This document shows positions 26,921 through 41,000 of a DNA stretch of 64,000 nucleotides, piece after piece. The stretch covers positions 3,797,647-3,861,646 of the forward strand of contig CM067307.1 of NCBI GenBank assembly GCA_034231615.1, read 5' to 3'. Below the pieces are notes generated by a model. The model saw only the letters and a program-made list of their open reading frames with translations, did no database searches and was not told the origin of the DNA. The stretch comes from Meghimatium bilineatum (Eukaryota > Mollusca > Gastropoda > Stylommatophora > Philomycidae). Made by a program: the position numbers and the translations under genes. Every line of letters begins with the position of its first letter. Position 1 is the stretch's first letter.

Positions 26921-29018
26921 CATCCATCCATCCATCCATCCATCCATCCATCCATCCATCCATCCATCCATCCATCCATCCATCCATCCATCCATCCATC
27001 CATCCATCCATCCATCCATATAATCCTAAATCTAATCTAATCTAATATCCAATCTAATCTATCTAATCTTTCTACCTACCTTCATCCTATTCATCCTATT
27101 TATCCAATCTATTCATCTATATATCTTTTCTCTGATTTTTCTGTAAGACTTCACGTGATTGAATGACGATCGGTTTTTGTTTTATAGCACATTCGGCTAT
27201 TTGATATGCAGTAATATTGTGGTGTCTCAGAATGTTGGTAACTTGATATGCAGTAATATTGTGGTGTCTCAGAATGTTGGTAACTTGATATACAGTATTA
27301 TTGTGGTGTCTCAGAATGTTGGTAACTTGATATGCAGTAATATTGTGGTGTCTCAGAATGTTGGTAACTTGATATGCAGTAATATTGTGGTGTCTCAGAA
27401 TGTTGGTAACTTGATATGCAGTAATATTGTGGTGTCTCAGAATGTTGGTAATGCCTTCATTCTTTTTGGTCTTCCTCTTCATCTTACTGTTTACATTTTC
27501 ATGTTGTATGTTCTTGCCACTGGCCAAAAAGGTCCCATTCTCATTAAGTGGCTGAACCATTCAGTCTCTGTTTTCAATTTGATAACAAATGTTGTTCCAA
27601 CATTTCTTGTAATCTCATTTATCACATGATCTTGTTCTGTTTGCTGTTTTTCTTAGACGTCTCATTTCACACGTAGTAAGCTTTCTCTCTTGTTTTTTAT
27701 TTTTAGTGTCCATTAATGACATTGAGGAGCGCGGTAGCCTAGTGGATAGTGAGCTTGCTTGCTATCATCTGGTTACAGCGTGCCAGGTTCGAAACCACGT
27801 CCGGACATAAAAAAAAAATCTGGGTTGTGATTTCTCACTTGACACGACCACTCTTCCAGTCGACTCAGCTGTAAATGAGTACCTGACGCATGAGTTAGGG
27901 AAGGTAAAAAACAGCAAGGAAGGGAACTGGCCACCCCACCTAATAGTTGCTGCGGCTTAGTACATGAAGAGTTATCTTCATCCCCGACGGCAGATGCCAT
28001 GGGACCACCTTTACCTTTACCTTAATGACATTGATAATACAATGTTGGGATGAATATTGAATTTATGATATTTCAGTTGGTTTCCATCGGGATAGATTTG
28101 TGTTTCAAAATTGGTGTATGTTCATAATTCACATTGTTGGCTTTTTTAATTCCCTTCTCGAACTCTCTACCTATTCTTCTATTATCTGTAAAATTTCTCC
28201 CAAGATATTCAATTGTCTGCAGGTTTGATTGTATTGTAATGTTTTATTTTCCAGCTTACAGTCAGAGACAATGGTGTTCCAGAACTAACAAGTACCGCAA
28301 CTCTGACTGTTAGTATTGTCCCGGATAATGAGTATACACCAACTATTATTTCACAGCCTGGGATGACTCCCATTCAGGTTGGTATACCTGTCAGCCTCAA
28401 GTTGATATTTAGATGTGATAAACAAAATGATAATATAGATTTATGTATTTGTCAATTTGTTACAATGGCGAAACTCTGTAACAAAGATTCGTTTGTTTGA
28501 TTGTGCATTATTAGTATAAAGATGGCTTAGCTTTGATCACAAAGAATTGTACTAAAGATTATATATAAAAGTCCACCTTGTACACAAGACAACACAAGCC
28601 GGATTTGAACCCATGACCTCTTGAACACAAGGCGAACAGCTTAACCGCTATGCTAGGGAGATCCCCTGTATATATATCTAAGGAATATGGCTAAGAGACA
28701 GGATGATGAAGGAGGACATCCGACAAAAAACCAGCACTAACCAAATCTTAGAATACATCAAGAGACAACAGATCAAATGGTTTGCACACATCAGCAGACT
28801 ACCATCAGACAACATACCACAGCAAGCTATGCTACACAGATACAGTGCAGGCAGACTTAGAGGCCAACCACGACAACGATGGACCACTGAAATAAAAGAT
28901 GTGACAACATCCACAATATGCTTAGCACACAAGAGGGCCGTCTCCAGAAAATTCTTCTACCCCTGACAGCGAAAGGCAACAAAGGGTTTCAGCGAATATA
29001 TATATATATATATATATG

Positions 29019-29077
<59 letters not shown>

Positions 29078-32000
29078 CAGGTGAATAGTTTCAATTATTT
29101 AGGAACATTAATAACTTCAGATGGTAAATGCAAGACTGAAATTATAAGCATTATAGGACAAGCAAAAGCAGCATTCCATAAAATGAAAAATATCCTATTG
29201 CAACAAGTACATATTGATGAATACTAAAACACATCCTCAAATGCAACATTGAACCAGTGCTACTCTATGGAAGTGAAGCATGCACAACAAATAAGATATC
29301 ACAAAAATCATTGGAGGCAGTGGAAATGTGGTTTATTTGAAGAATGTTACGCATTCTTTGGACAGCAAAGATTACTAATGAAGAATGTCTTAGAAGGATG
29401 GATGTGAAAAGATGCATTATTGATAATATAAGAAAAAGACAGTCAACATTTATTGGGCACGTAATGAGAAGAGGAGTTTCTGCCATTGTTTTAAAAAATG
29501 GATCCATCAAATAGTCTTTTAATCAATCCAATTCCACCACTAATCGACCTCTCATCCTTCTAACAATAATGACTTCGTCTAGATTACGATCTAAATATAT
29601 ATTTATATTCAAATTTGTATGCTTTCATGCTTTCATGAAGTTATTCTGCGGTCATTTAACTTAGAGCATTTTCTTTTGGGAGCACTTGTTTGTTGTTTCA
29701 GTATTCAATATCAAATATGTTGGTTATTTTTTTTCCTTTCCTTTATTCTTTTTAATAACTATTTAATCTTTGTATAGTGTCAAAAATTAGCACAGTAGTT
29801 GAAACTCTTCATGAATTAATAGAACATGCATTTATTAATATTATTTGCAACAACACACATATCTCATGGTTGTATGAAAGGGCAGTATTGGGGTCACAAA
29901 ATGTTAGTTAACTTTTAAACAACGGCTAGTTATGCAATTAAATTTATTCTCACCCCAGGCAGTGCCAGGTATTGCTTCTAGTATATATATATATATATAT
30001 ATATATCAAGTGACATATATTCCTTCCAGAACATTGCCTTTGTCATGGATACTCTGAACTCCTCTCTGTCCTAGGTAAATGGCCTGCATTGAATAGAGAT
30101 ATCTGCATACATTCTTTGATGTCACTTTTCCATCAATCTCATGGTCTTCCTCTTCTTTTCTTTCCTGGTTCTCAGCCCTCCAGAATCAGCCTTTCCATTT
30201 CATCATGTCTCTTTAAGTGTCCACAATATTGTAGCTTTATTCTTATGATTACATTTAGAAACCACCCTTCATTTAATTTCAGTGTTTCAAAATTTCTATA
30301 TTTTTCTTTTTCTCTGTCCATGATATTCGTAGGATATTTCTGTAGCACTTTATTTCTGAATTTATTCTTTTTTGATATTTTCTTGTTTAAATTTCAAGTC
30401 TCGCATTTGTATGTTGCTACTGGGAAAACATATGATCTTAAAATGGTTACTATAAGTTATACATATAAGAATTGCAGCAGAGGAAGATGTATTATTTGCC
30501 AGAAATCAGTTGTTATAGGCATATCCATAATTATTTATGATATCTGTAACAGGTGTCAGAGACCACAGCAAAGCGTACACAAGTAACCCGGATAGAGGTC
30601 GTTGATCGTGACAAAGGACAAGAGGGAGTATTAATCTACTCTATAACTGGTGGGAAGCATGTTCTCCTGAACTATGTTCATCATGTCCTCCTTAATCATC
30701 TCCTTAATCATGTTCTCCTAAAATACTTTCATAATTTTTTCTATAATTATGTTCTCCTGAATCATGTTCTCTGTTTCTGTTTTTATTTTCTTAAATTTTG
30801 ATGTTTATGTAATTTATGAGTTCAGTTCTCTGAAGCACAATCAATGGGACCACAGTTAGTAAACATAATTTAATATCCATCATATGCCAATGTGTTGTTG
30901 GGCCTGAAAGAGGAGCAAATAGTAGCAACACTGTTACCTACCATGCATGTTGTAGGAGGTGCCTAAGAATGTTTTGAGATGGAGTTGACAGTCCTATTCC
31001 ACAAAGGGTCAAAATATCTAGAAGACATGTTAAAGTCTGATGTGTCAGGCCAAAATGTGCAGATATGCTTTAAATCATGATCATCAATGCATTCTGTTCT
31101 CCAGACTAAATCCTCCCAATCTCCAGGAGTTTGAGAATCACTGCAGAAGCAGTATTCCATTGGTGATATCCCTTCCCTGGTGCAGTGGTAAAACGGGTAT
31201 CATTGTTTTGATGAGATTGTCAATCAGAATGCATAGACTAGTCTGTAAGTGTATTTTTCAGAGGTTCCTTGAGATTTTTGTTTGAGGTTTTTTTATCAGT
31301 TGTACTCTCAGCAGCAGTTTGATTACTCTCAGCAGGCAGTTTGAGTACATATAAGGAGACATTAGTACAGCCAAGTCAATTCTCTAAGGACCTGTTTATT
31401 TTATATTATTTGCTGTATTTTCAGTGCTAAGTGTAATCTTATTTTTTACACTCCACTCCCACATGTCATCCATGTTTAGTATCTGTAAGAGTTCTATAAT
31501 GTGCCCAACAGTCACATGAGATCTTTAGTTTTTTTCATCCAGCTCCAATGAAACACTTTAGGCACATGGTCAAGGGCCATTTCAAAATTGTTATTGTTAA
31601 ATTTTTAAAACTTCAGTTAGAGTTATGTCTTTGACTATGAGCTCGTTGATGATTGATAAATGCTACTCTGGCAGCAAATGTCCTTGAACAGTTTGGGCAT
31701 GAGATGACCACTATAGATGGTTTTTGGTCTACATGTCACCTTCAAACTACTCTCCAATGTTGAGCTGCTGCATTTCTCCTCTTTTCACAAGATGCTACTA
31801 TTTTTTTTTTAACTGTAGAATGCTATGTGGAACTATTTTGTGCAAGTTTTTCCCATGTGTTTTCATCTAGTACAAAGACTTTCAGTAGGGTCTTTAACTA
31901 GTCCGTGTAGGGCTTGTTTTGACCACCTTGAAAAGATATGTCCTTCTGCAATTCATCATAGAGAAGTATCTATGGCAGGCAATGATCTTACATCATTGAA

Positions 32001-35000
32001 TCTTTTCACTAGTTTCTAAAACTCAGTACCTCCATGACGAGAGGTCAATGTTGAACCTTACAGTCAGGCCAGTCCCTTTAGTCTTCAAGTGCAAAAACTT
32101 ATAGGTCCTCTTTGCATATTTCTTAGACCAAACAAATCTTTATTAAAGTAAACCTAGTTTGTGTAAAAACAAATTGAATTAACATTTTGGTATAATGCAG
32201 CTGGAAATACTGGCCAAGCCTTCAGTATAGATTCCAGCGGATGGATCAGTACACAGTCAGCCCTAGACAGAGAGACTCTGAGCACATACACTTTGACTGT
32301 GCTAATAAGTGACTCAGGAACAACAATTGTCCGGTATGTATGTAAGATTAACTCTTTATGTCTAGCAAGCCATTAATATGGCCAGTTAATCAGACCTCTT
32401 CTTCTGGTAAGTCAATAAAACATCTATTTGTATAGTTACTTCTCAATACATTATGACAAGGTAGGTAATTCTCTACGGAAATGAAGAATTAAGTAGTTGG
32501 TAATGACTGCAGTATGTAAATTATGAGTGTACACTAATCTTGAAACACAAATCTTTCCTGGTGGACAGAAAAAGGTAAATCACAAATTTAACCTACTTAC
32601 CAACATTGTTTTACCAATGTCAGGCTTAGACACTAACTAAAGAACATAAAGAAAGCTTACTACCTGTGAAATTAAATATCTAGGAAAAGCAACAAACAGA
32701 ACAAGAAGAGATCATGTGAGGAATGAACAGGAAGAACTGTTGGAAAAACATCAGTGGTCATTTATGTTGAAAAACACAGAATAAGTTTTCTTTTGGTATC
32801 TGTTGTTAGTGTCCACTTTTGACATTGGTAGCGTAGTAATGGTATGATGATCATTTTATATAATGCAATATTTGTATTCATGCTCACATATTTATTTTTG
32901 AAAACAGGAGACATTTACCCCAAGATCAGGTATGCTGGATTTCAGTTTGATTTTTAATGTCGTCTTCTGAGACATCTTCATATTTCCTAAGAGTGTTTTT
33001 GTTCTACACTGTCAGTTTGCTAGACCTGTCACAATGCTGTTTTATTGTCTCCAAATGGTTAAACCATGTTCTAATCTATCACATTCAGAAATAAATCACA
33101 TATTCCATTTAGAAAGATCAATAATATGTACTTGCTGTGCAAAACTGAAATCCAACAGGTATATCCAGGAACTGGGTATTGAAGTTTTGCAATTAACTCA
33201 CGACACACATAATCACACATGCTAATGTTTTGACAAAAAGGCCTTTATCAAGACAAAAATTTTAACATACAACAGAAAACAGTTTTAGCTTTATCCAATA
33301 GAGTATTATTTGTTTGTTAATCTTATGGTATTCTTTACTTCTCACTCACTTTTTCACTGTGTTTTCTAGTGAAATTCATATCTGGCTATATACTTATATG
33401 ATAAAACTGCAGCATAACTATGAGATAACAAAGGAAGAATTAGGTAGATAACATAGATAACTCAGGGTAATGAAGTTTTTTGAGTCACTGAAAATAAACA
33501 CAAATTAATGTTTTGACCAAAAAACCTGTAACAAGAACACAACACAGCTTAAAATAAGCAAGGGACAACACTGCCTATTCTCAGAAGTAGTTAGTATTTT
33601 GTAGTTCTCACAAAACATATTGTAACCAGTGTCTAAATAAGTATTTTCTCCACATATTTAGTTCAGTGACAACCTCTGTCACGATACTGATCACTGATGT
33701 TAACGACAACAACCCAACATGTCAGTCTGAGTCTGAGTCCATCACTGTTGCAGAAAACACACCTGTAAACACAGTTGTAAGTCTTATTTAAATTCATCTT
33801 CATAAGTTTTTTAAATGTATTTTGAACAAGTATCAGTTTTTATATTGTTTCATTTATATCTTAACGGGGTATTAGTTTTTTTATTGTTTCATTTATATCT
33901 TAATGGGATATCAGTTTTTTGTTTCTTTGTATCTAAAAGAGATATTATTTTTATTTCATTTGTCAAGAAGTAAAATCTGGCATTTCGTTGTATCAAACTG
34001 TAGAGTTGCCAGAAATAAGCTCTACAGTCGGGGCTTGTCAACCAACAAAGAACAGGTACTGTCAGTCATTGTGTAATGGTTGATACACTCAAGTGAAGAT
34101 TAGAGCTTTTATGAATATGTCTGGAGTGTATTGATGATGATCTGACCACTAACTGAAATCTGGCTTCCAGATTTAAGTTAGTGCCATTCTTGATAATCTT
34201 TCTGATGAGGAAATTTCTATATTCTTCTTCAAATCCTAATTGGCTGCTTGACTTAACTCTATATTCCTGATATCTTCTTCCCAGTGACATGTCCGGTACA
34301 GAGCGTTGCCCTCACTGCCACTCAGAAATCTCCTTGGTTCAGTGCAATCTGTCCTCTTTCTTCCAGTGCCATAATAAAAAGATCCTTGATATCCTGTGTC
34401 CATCGGTGTCTTGGACAGCCTCTTGCATCATGAGTTTCTGGCCATTTGGGTACATCTCAGTAGTTTGTCATTACTTTCTGAGTCAGTTCTGGCAACTTAT
34501 CAGTTATCATCTTCGACTCACCCTCAGCAAGATAAGGACCTTTCTAACTCACCTGAGTAGCTGTAAATACTTCAGCTGATTGACCAAAGCCATTGCCTGG
34601 GGATTGCACTGCAATTAACAGACATACAAACATACACATGGGGCTATATGTCTTTCATTTGTATAGTCTTCTAAATATGTTGCTGCAGTACACAAGAGTT
34701 GATATGCATGTAGTGTACAACAGCGGCATAAGTTGTGCAGTCCCTACTCCACAGTGAATGTTTATATCTCCTTCTTCAGTGTTCATTCTCAAACTCCTAC
34801 TGGATCTCCCTTGTAGTAAAACAATGGTCCTACTATAATTTAAGAAAGATTTATTCCAGAGAATGAAAATGCTTTGTGTCTCCATTGTGTTTGAACCAAT
34901 GGCCCAACATATCCATCTTTGGCAATTGATTTTGATATAGTTTCCTCAGAACACTGAAAGCACACTGGAGAGGTGGACACAGATCTCCTGCTGGATTCAC

Positions 35001-38000
35001 ATATTCTAATAATAGTAATAATAATGATAATAATAGCAACCATCACTGACATAGGGATGTTACATTGGAGACAGCACAAAAAAGGCCAGTATAGAAAAAT
35101 CATGCCTGAATCATTCCTTGATGATGTCAATCCAGGATATCAATTTACCAGTAGTCTAGATAATAATTATAAATCTTTAAGATGGTATGAAATAACCCAC
35201 TCATGTAAAAGATGAAGCCCATACACTTAGTAATTACGGAGTACAGAGACAATATAGGTGTTCAACTATTGATAAACACACTATAACAGGATCGTCTCTG
35301 CAAAACAATTTATGGGGAGTCTACAACAACCTACAACAAATCACTTTATACACAACCAATACCAGGCTAGAGAAATAGTAATTGATTGCAGATAAAGAAG
35401 AAGAAGCACCATAATTGCAACTGCTAACTTGTAACTTCTAACTTGTAACTGCTAACTTGTAACTGCTAACTTGTAACTGCTAACTTGTAACTGCTGACCT
35501 GCTACTGCTAACTTGTAACTGCTAACTTGTAACTGCTAACTTGTAACTGCTAACTTGTAACTGCTAACTTGTAACTTCTAACTTGTAACTGCTAACTTGT
35601 AACTGCTAACTTGTAACTGCTAACTTGTAACTGCTAACTTGTAACTGCTAACTTGTAACTGCTGACTTGTAACTGCTGACTTGTAACTGCTAACTTGTAA
35701 CTGCTAACTTGTAACTGCTAACTTGTAACTGCTAACTTGTAACTGCTGACTTGTAACTGCTGACCTGCTACTGCTAACTTGTAACTGCTAACTTGTAACT
35801 GCTAACTTGTAACTGCTAACTTGTAACTGCTAACTTGTAACTTCTAACTTGTAACTGCTAACTTGTAACTGCTAACTTGTAACTGCTAACTTGTAACTGC
35901 TAACTTGTAACTGCTAACTTGTAACTGCTAACTTGTAACTGCTGACCTGCTACTGCTAACTTGTAACTGCTAACTTGTAACTGCTAACTTGTAACTGCTA
36001 ACTTGTAACTGCTAACTTGTAACTTCTAACTTGTAACTGCTAATTTGTAACTGCTAACTTGTAACTGCTAACTTGTAACTTCTAACTTGTAACTGCTAAC
36101 TTGTAACTGCTAACTTGTAACTGCTAACTTGTAACTGCTAACTTGTAACTGCTAACTTGTAACTGCTAACTTGTAACTGCTAACTTGTAACTGCTGACCT
36201 GCTACTGCTAACTTGTAACTGCTAACTTGTAACTGCTGACTTGTAACTGCTGACCTGCTACTGCTAACTTGTAACTGCTGACCTGCTACTGCTAACTTGT
36301 AACTGCTGACCTGCTACTGCTAACTTGTAACTGCTAACTTGTAACTGCTGACCTGCTACTGCTAACTTGTAACTGCTGACTTGTAACTGCTAACTTGTAA
36401 CTGCTGACCTGCTACTGCTAACTTGTAACTGCTAACTTGTAACTGCTAACTTGTAACTGCTAACTTGTAACTGCTAACTTGTAACTGCTGACCTGCTACT
36501 GCTAACTTGTAACTGCTAACTTGTAACTGCTAACTTGTAACTGCTAACTTGTAACTGCTGACCTGCTACTGCTAACTTGTAACTGCTGACTTGTAACTGC
36601 TAACTTGTAACTGCTGACCTGCTACTGCTAACTTGTAACTGCTAACTTGTAACTGCTAACTTGTAACTGCTGACCTGCTACTGCTAACTTGTAACTGCTG
36701 ACTTGTAACTGCTAACTTGTAACTGCTGACCTGCTACTGCTAACTTGTAACTGCTAACTTGTAACTGCTAACTTGTAACTGCTAACTTGTAACTGCTGAC
36801 CTGCTACTGCTAACTTGTAACTGCTAACTTGTAACTGCTAACTTGTAACTGCTAACTTGTAACTGCTGACTTGTAACTGCTAACTTGTAACTGCTGACCT
36901 GCTACTGCTAACTTGTAACTGCTGACCTGCTACTGCTAACTTGTAACTGCTGACCTGCTACTGCTAACTTGTAACTGCTGACCTGCTACTGCTAACTTGT
37001 AACTGCTGACCTGCTACTGCTAACTTGTAACTGCTGACCTGCTACTGCTAACTTGTAACTGCTAACTTGTAACTGCTAACTTGTAACTGCTGACTTGTAA
37101 CTGCTAACTTGTAACTGCTGACCTGCTACTGCTAACTTGTAACTGCTGACCTGCTACTGCTAACTTGTAACTGCTGACCTGCTACTGCTAACTTGTAACT
37201 GCTAACTTGTAACTGCTAACTTGTAACTGCTAACTTGTAACTGCTAACTTGTAACTGCTAACTTGTAACTGCTAACTTGTAACTGCTAACTTGTAACTGC
37301 TAACTTGTAACTGCTAACTTGTAACTGCTAACTTGTAACTGCTAACTTGTAACTGCTAACTTGTAACTGCTAACTTGTAACTGCTAACTTGTAACTGCTA
37401 ACTTGTAACTGCTAACTTGTAACTGCTGACCTGCTACTGCTAACTTGTAACTGCTGACCTGCTACTGCTAACTTGTAACTGCTAACTTGTAACTGCTAAC
37501 TTGTAACTGCTAACTTGTAACTGCTAACTTGTAACTGCTAACTTGTAACTGCTAACTTGTAACTGCTAACTTGTAACTGCTAACTTGTAACTGCTAACTT
37601 GTAACTGCTAACTTGTAACTGCTAACTTGTAACTGCTAACCCCTAACAAGAAATCACATTATGTCTAAAAGATGGTTTCCTAAAATAACTGAAAGAACTT
37701 GTCATTCTATCAGCATAAGAATTACAACCATCTTCTGCACAGATGTTTTGGTGTGAAATTTTTTTTAAAGAGGTGACTTGTGAACACCCTGTATTTTGTC
37801 TGGAGTATTCTGGTATTACCATTACATCTTGTATCTGTCAACATATCTTACCATTACATTGTGTACCTGTTAACATATCTCATCATTACATCTTGTATCT
37901 GTTAGTATATCTTACCATTACATCTTGTATCTGTCAACATATCTTATTATTACATCTTGTATCTAATATCTTATCATGTAAATATAATATCCACAGATAT

Positions 38001-41000
38001 CACGTATCTCTTGTACTGACCGTGACTCAGGTGATATCTTAACAGCAACTGTCAAATCTCCCTTGGATACCATATTTGGATTTGATTCACCTGTAAACCC
38101 TTCTAGAAATGCATCTACCTGGGAATTGAAACTCCTACGTGGTTTGTAACTCAGTTAATATTTTTTATTTAACTTCCCAATGACTCTGTGATTTATGTGA
38201 AAATTATTCGGATTAACTCTCCCGATGATTCTGTGATTTATGTGAAGATAAGGTTTAACTGCTTCAAGTGTGTTATTTGTTCGATCTATAACAGAGAGGT
38301 GATGAGGGAATATCAGAAAAAAAAGTGACCAAGTTCATGGCTGAATTAGTAAAAATATTTTATGTCACACTGCTGGTGGCTGGTGCCAAATGGACATATT
38401 GTTGAATTCTTGTATGGAATATTGTAATTTTTGTTACAATTCTTTGAAACTTTTTACTGCTAACTTCTACTATTTCTGTTCTAGAGCTGGATTATGATTC
38501 AATCACTCAAAGATATCAAGTGGAGATTACTGTCAGTGATGGAGAGAACAACTTAGAAATCAATGTTGCAGTCATCGTAACGGCAGTTAATGAAGAAAGA
38601 CCAACTTTTCAAACAAACCCAACAGTGACTGTCTCAGAGAATGCGGCTCCTGATTCTATTATTGTCTACCAAGCAGTAGATGCTGATTACAGCCCTCATA
38701 ATATTGTATCCTACGCCATCAGTTCAGGTTAGTAATGATGATGTTGTAAGGTAAATATCACCCTCGCATATCACCCTCGGTTTACATCACTTTTCACTTG
38801 CTCCCACTCACTCATATCACTCAATTACACTCTTTAATCTAAAAAAGGGCTCAAGAATCACAGAGGATTGACTTCATTGTACCAAAATGTACTCCATCCA
38901 ATTCTGTGAAGTGGCACACACCATCTGTCAAAAGTACCACTCATACCAAATAACTTCATAGCTTCAAGCAATAATTCCCAGAAATTGTCCACAAAAATAC
39001 ATTTACAAACAGAACGTCAAGAGTGAGATAAGAGAATGCCACTCTCATCTCACTCAAACCTACTCTCTCGTATAGCACTCACATTTTCTTTCTCACTCCT
39101 GCTCTCTAATTTCCTCAGTGCTACTCTTTAATCTCACTCACTCCCACTCTATCATTTTACTCACTCCCACTCTCATCTCACACGATTGCACTCACTCATC
39201 TCAAATTTACATTGAATCAAATAGACATCAGGGATGTAAGTACGTCTCTCAGTACTTCTCCACTTCTCTCTCAGAAACAGTTCCTCTCACAAAGGCAGTA
39301 TTTGTGTAGTAGCAACAACATGACATATGTTCAAGTGTAGTAGCTATGACATCTACAGCATAACATCTGTTCACGTGTAGTAACCACTACATCTACAACA
39401 TGACATATGTTCAAGTGTAGTAGCTATGACATAACATCTGTTCACGTGTAGTAACCACTACATCTACAACATGACATATGTTCAAGTGTAGTAGCTACGA
39501 CATGACATCTGTTCAAGTGTAGCAACTATGACATGACTTCTTTTCATATGCAGAAGTTATGACATGACACCTGTTAAGTGTAGTAGCTACGATATGACAT
39601 CTATTCAAGTGTAGTAGCTATGACATGACATCTGTTGTGTGTATTATAAACTTTATAGCCCTACCTGTCTTATAATTTTTCTTGCAGTGTCCAATAATGG
39701 AGCACCACTGTTCAAGATTGATTCGAGAACTGGACGTCTGCATCTCTTGTCTGCTCTTGACTTTGAGGCACTGCCACCTGGAGAGAATACGTATAGAATT
39801 ATCGTCGTTGCAGAAGATGGAGGTGGACTTAAGGTAAGGGCTCAGTGGCTCACGGTAAGAGCTCAGTAACTCAAGGTAAGGATCAATATCAATGAGTTAG
39901 GGAGGATGTATACAACAGAACAGGCTGAATTATGAGACATTTTCTGACAGGATGTTATTATAAGAGTGACAATTTGTGAAGAAACTGCTCTATGCAAAGT
40001 TTGCTAACCCATAGGTAGTATACTTTGTGCGGCCTTATTCCCTATCTCTATCTATAAACCTGTAACCTGTCAGTGTCATAGACAACCACATTGCATGCAT
40101 CAATGCACAAAGTTCTCCAGTGATTTGTATCATCAAAAATGCAGACGAGTGTGGAAATATTTTGTCTTGTCCAGTCCTTGATGTTGTCTGTCCATGCTCT
40201 CATTTCTTCTCCTCTGCTTCTTCCAACTTTGACAGTTTCTTGCAGCATTGTTTTTGACAAGGAATTATGTCTGCATACATGTCCAAACTTTGCAATTTTT
40301 CATCATTTCACTATTGACAGCAATGGTTCTTGTGGACCTGCATAGGTCTACATCTAAATTTCATTTCTTACATTCACATTTATCTTGTGCTCACAATTGG
40401 TGATTCATAAGGATAACTGGAGAGGAGATGGACACCACCATCTAAACCTTCACCCATTGAAATATTTCAATGGATAATCAAACTAAGAGATGAAAATTAT
40501 AACCTACACACGCGGGTGTTTTAATATTGGCTCCAGCTTAATGTTTCTTTTGATATTCTGTTTATAGAAGAGGAGAGGATGTTTTCTCTCCAGTTGTTTT
40601 TACTTAGATCCCTGGTGAATGATTTAATGTAAATGTAGGATATAATGTAAGATTCCCACGAATCACGACATGCTGAGGATAAATGGTTGATTCACAATTT
40701 CACATGAACCATCAGCAGGTTTTAATTATCACAGCAAAATTTATATCAATCATTGTTTCATTAGGCAGATACATCTGCTCACCAATGTGTTGCTAGGGTC
40801 CGAAAGGGAAGTAAAGAATAGAACACTATTTACTTTCCATGTATGTCGTAAAAGATGACTAAGGAGGTTACAGAGTGGAATTGGATGTCCCATCTCATAT
40901 CAGACGTTTCAGGTCAAAAGATCGATAATATGTACTTACTGCGCAAAACTGAAATCCACCAGGTAAATCCAGAAATAGGGTAATGAAGTTTTGCTAATAA

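Noticed and set aside
26801-27040. IYLS/HPSI repeat protein
   Set aside because: Tetranucleotide microsatellite.
28590-28670. Possible functional tRNA gene on the minus strand
   Set aside because: A and B boxes are fine but the acceptor arm does not pair and the sequence continues into a SINE body, so it is called a SINE.
35412-37645. CRISPR-like array
   Set aside because: Units are contiguous 14-mers with no unique spacers, in animal intronic DNA; it is a satellite.
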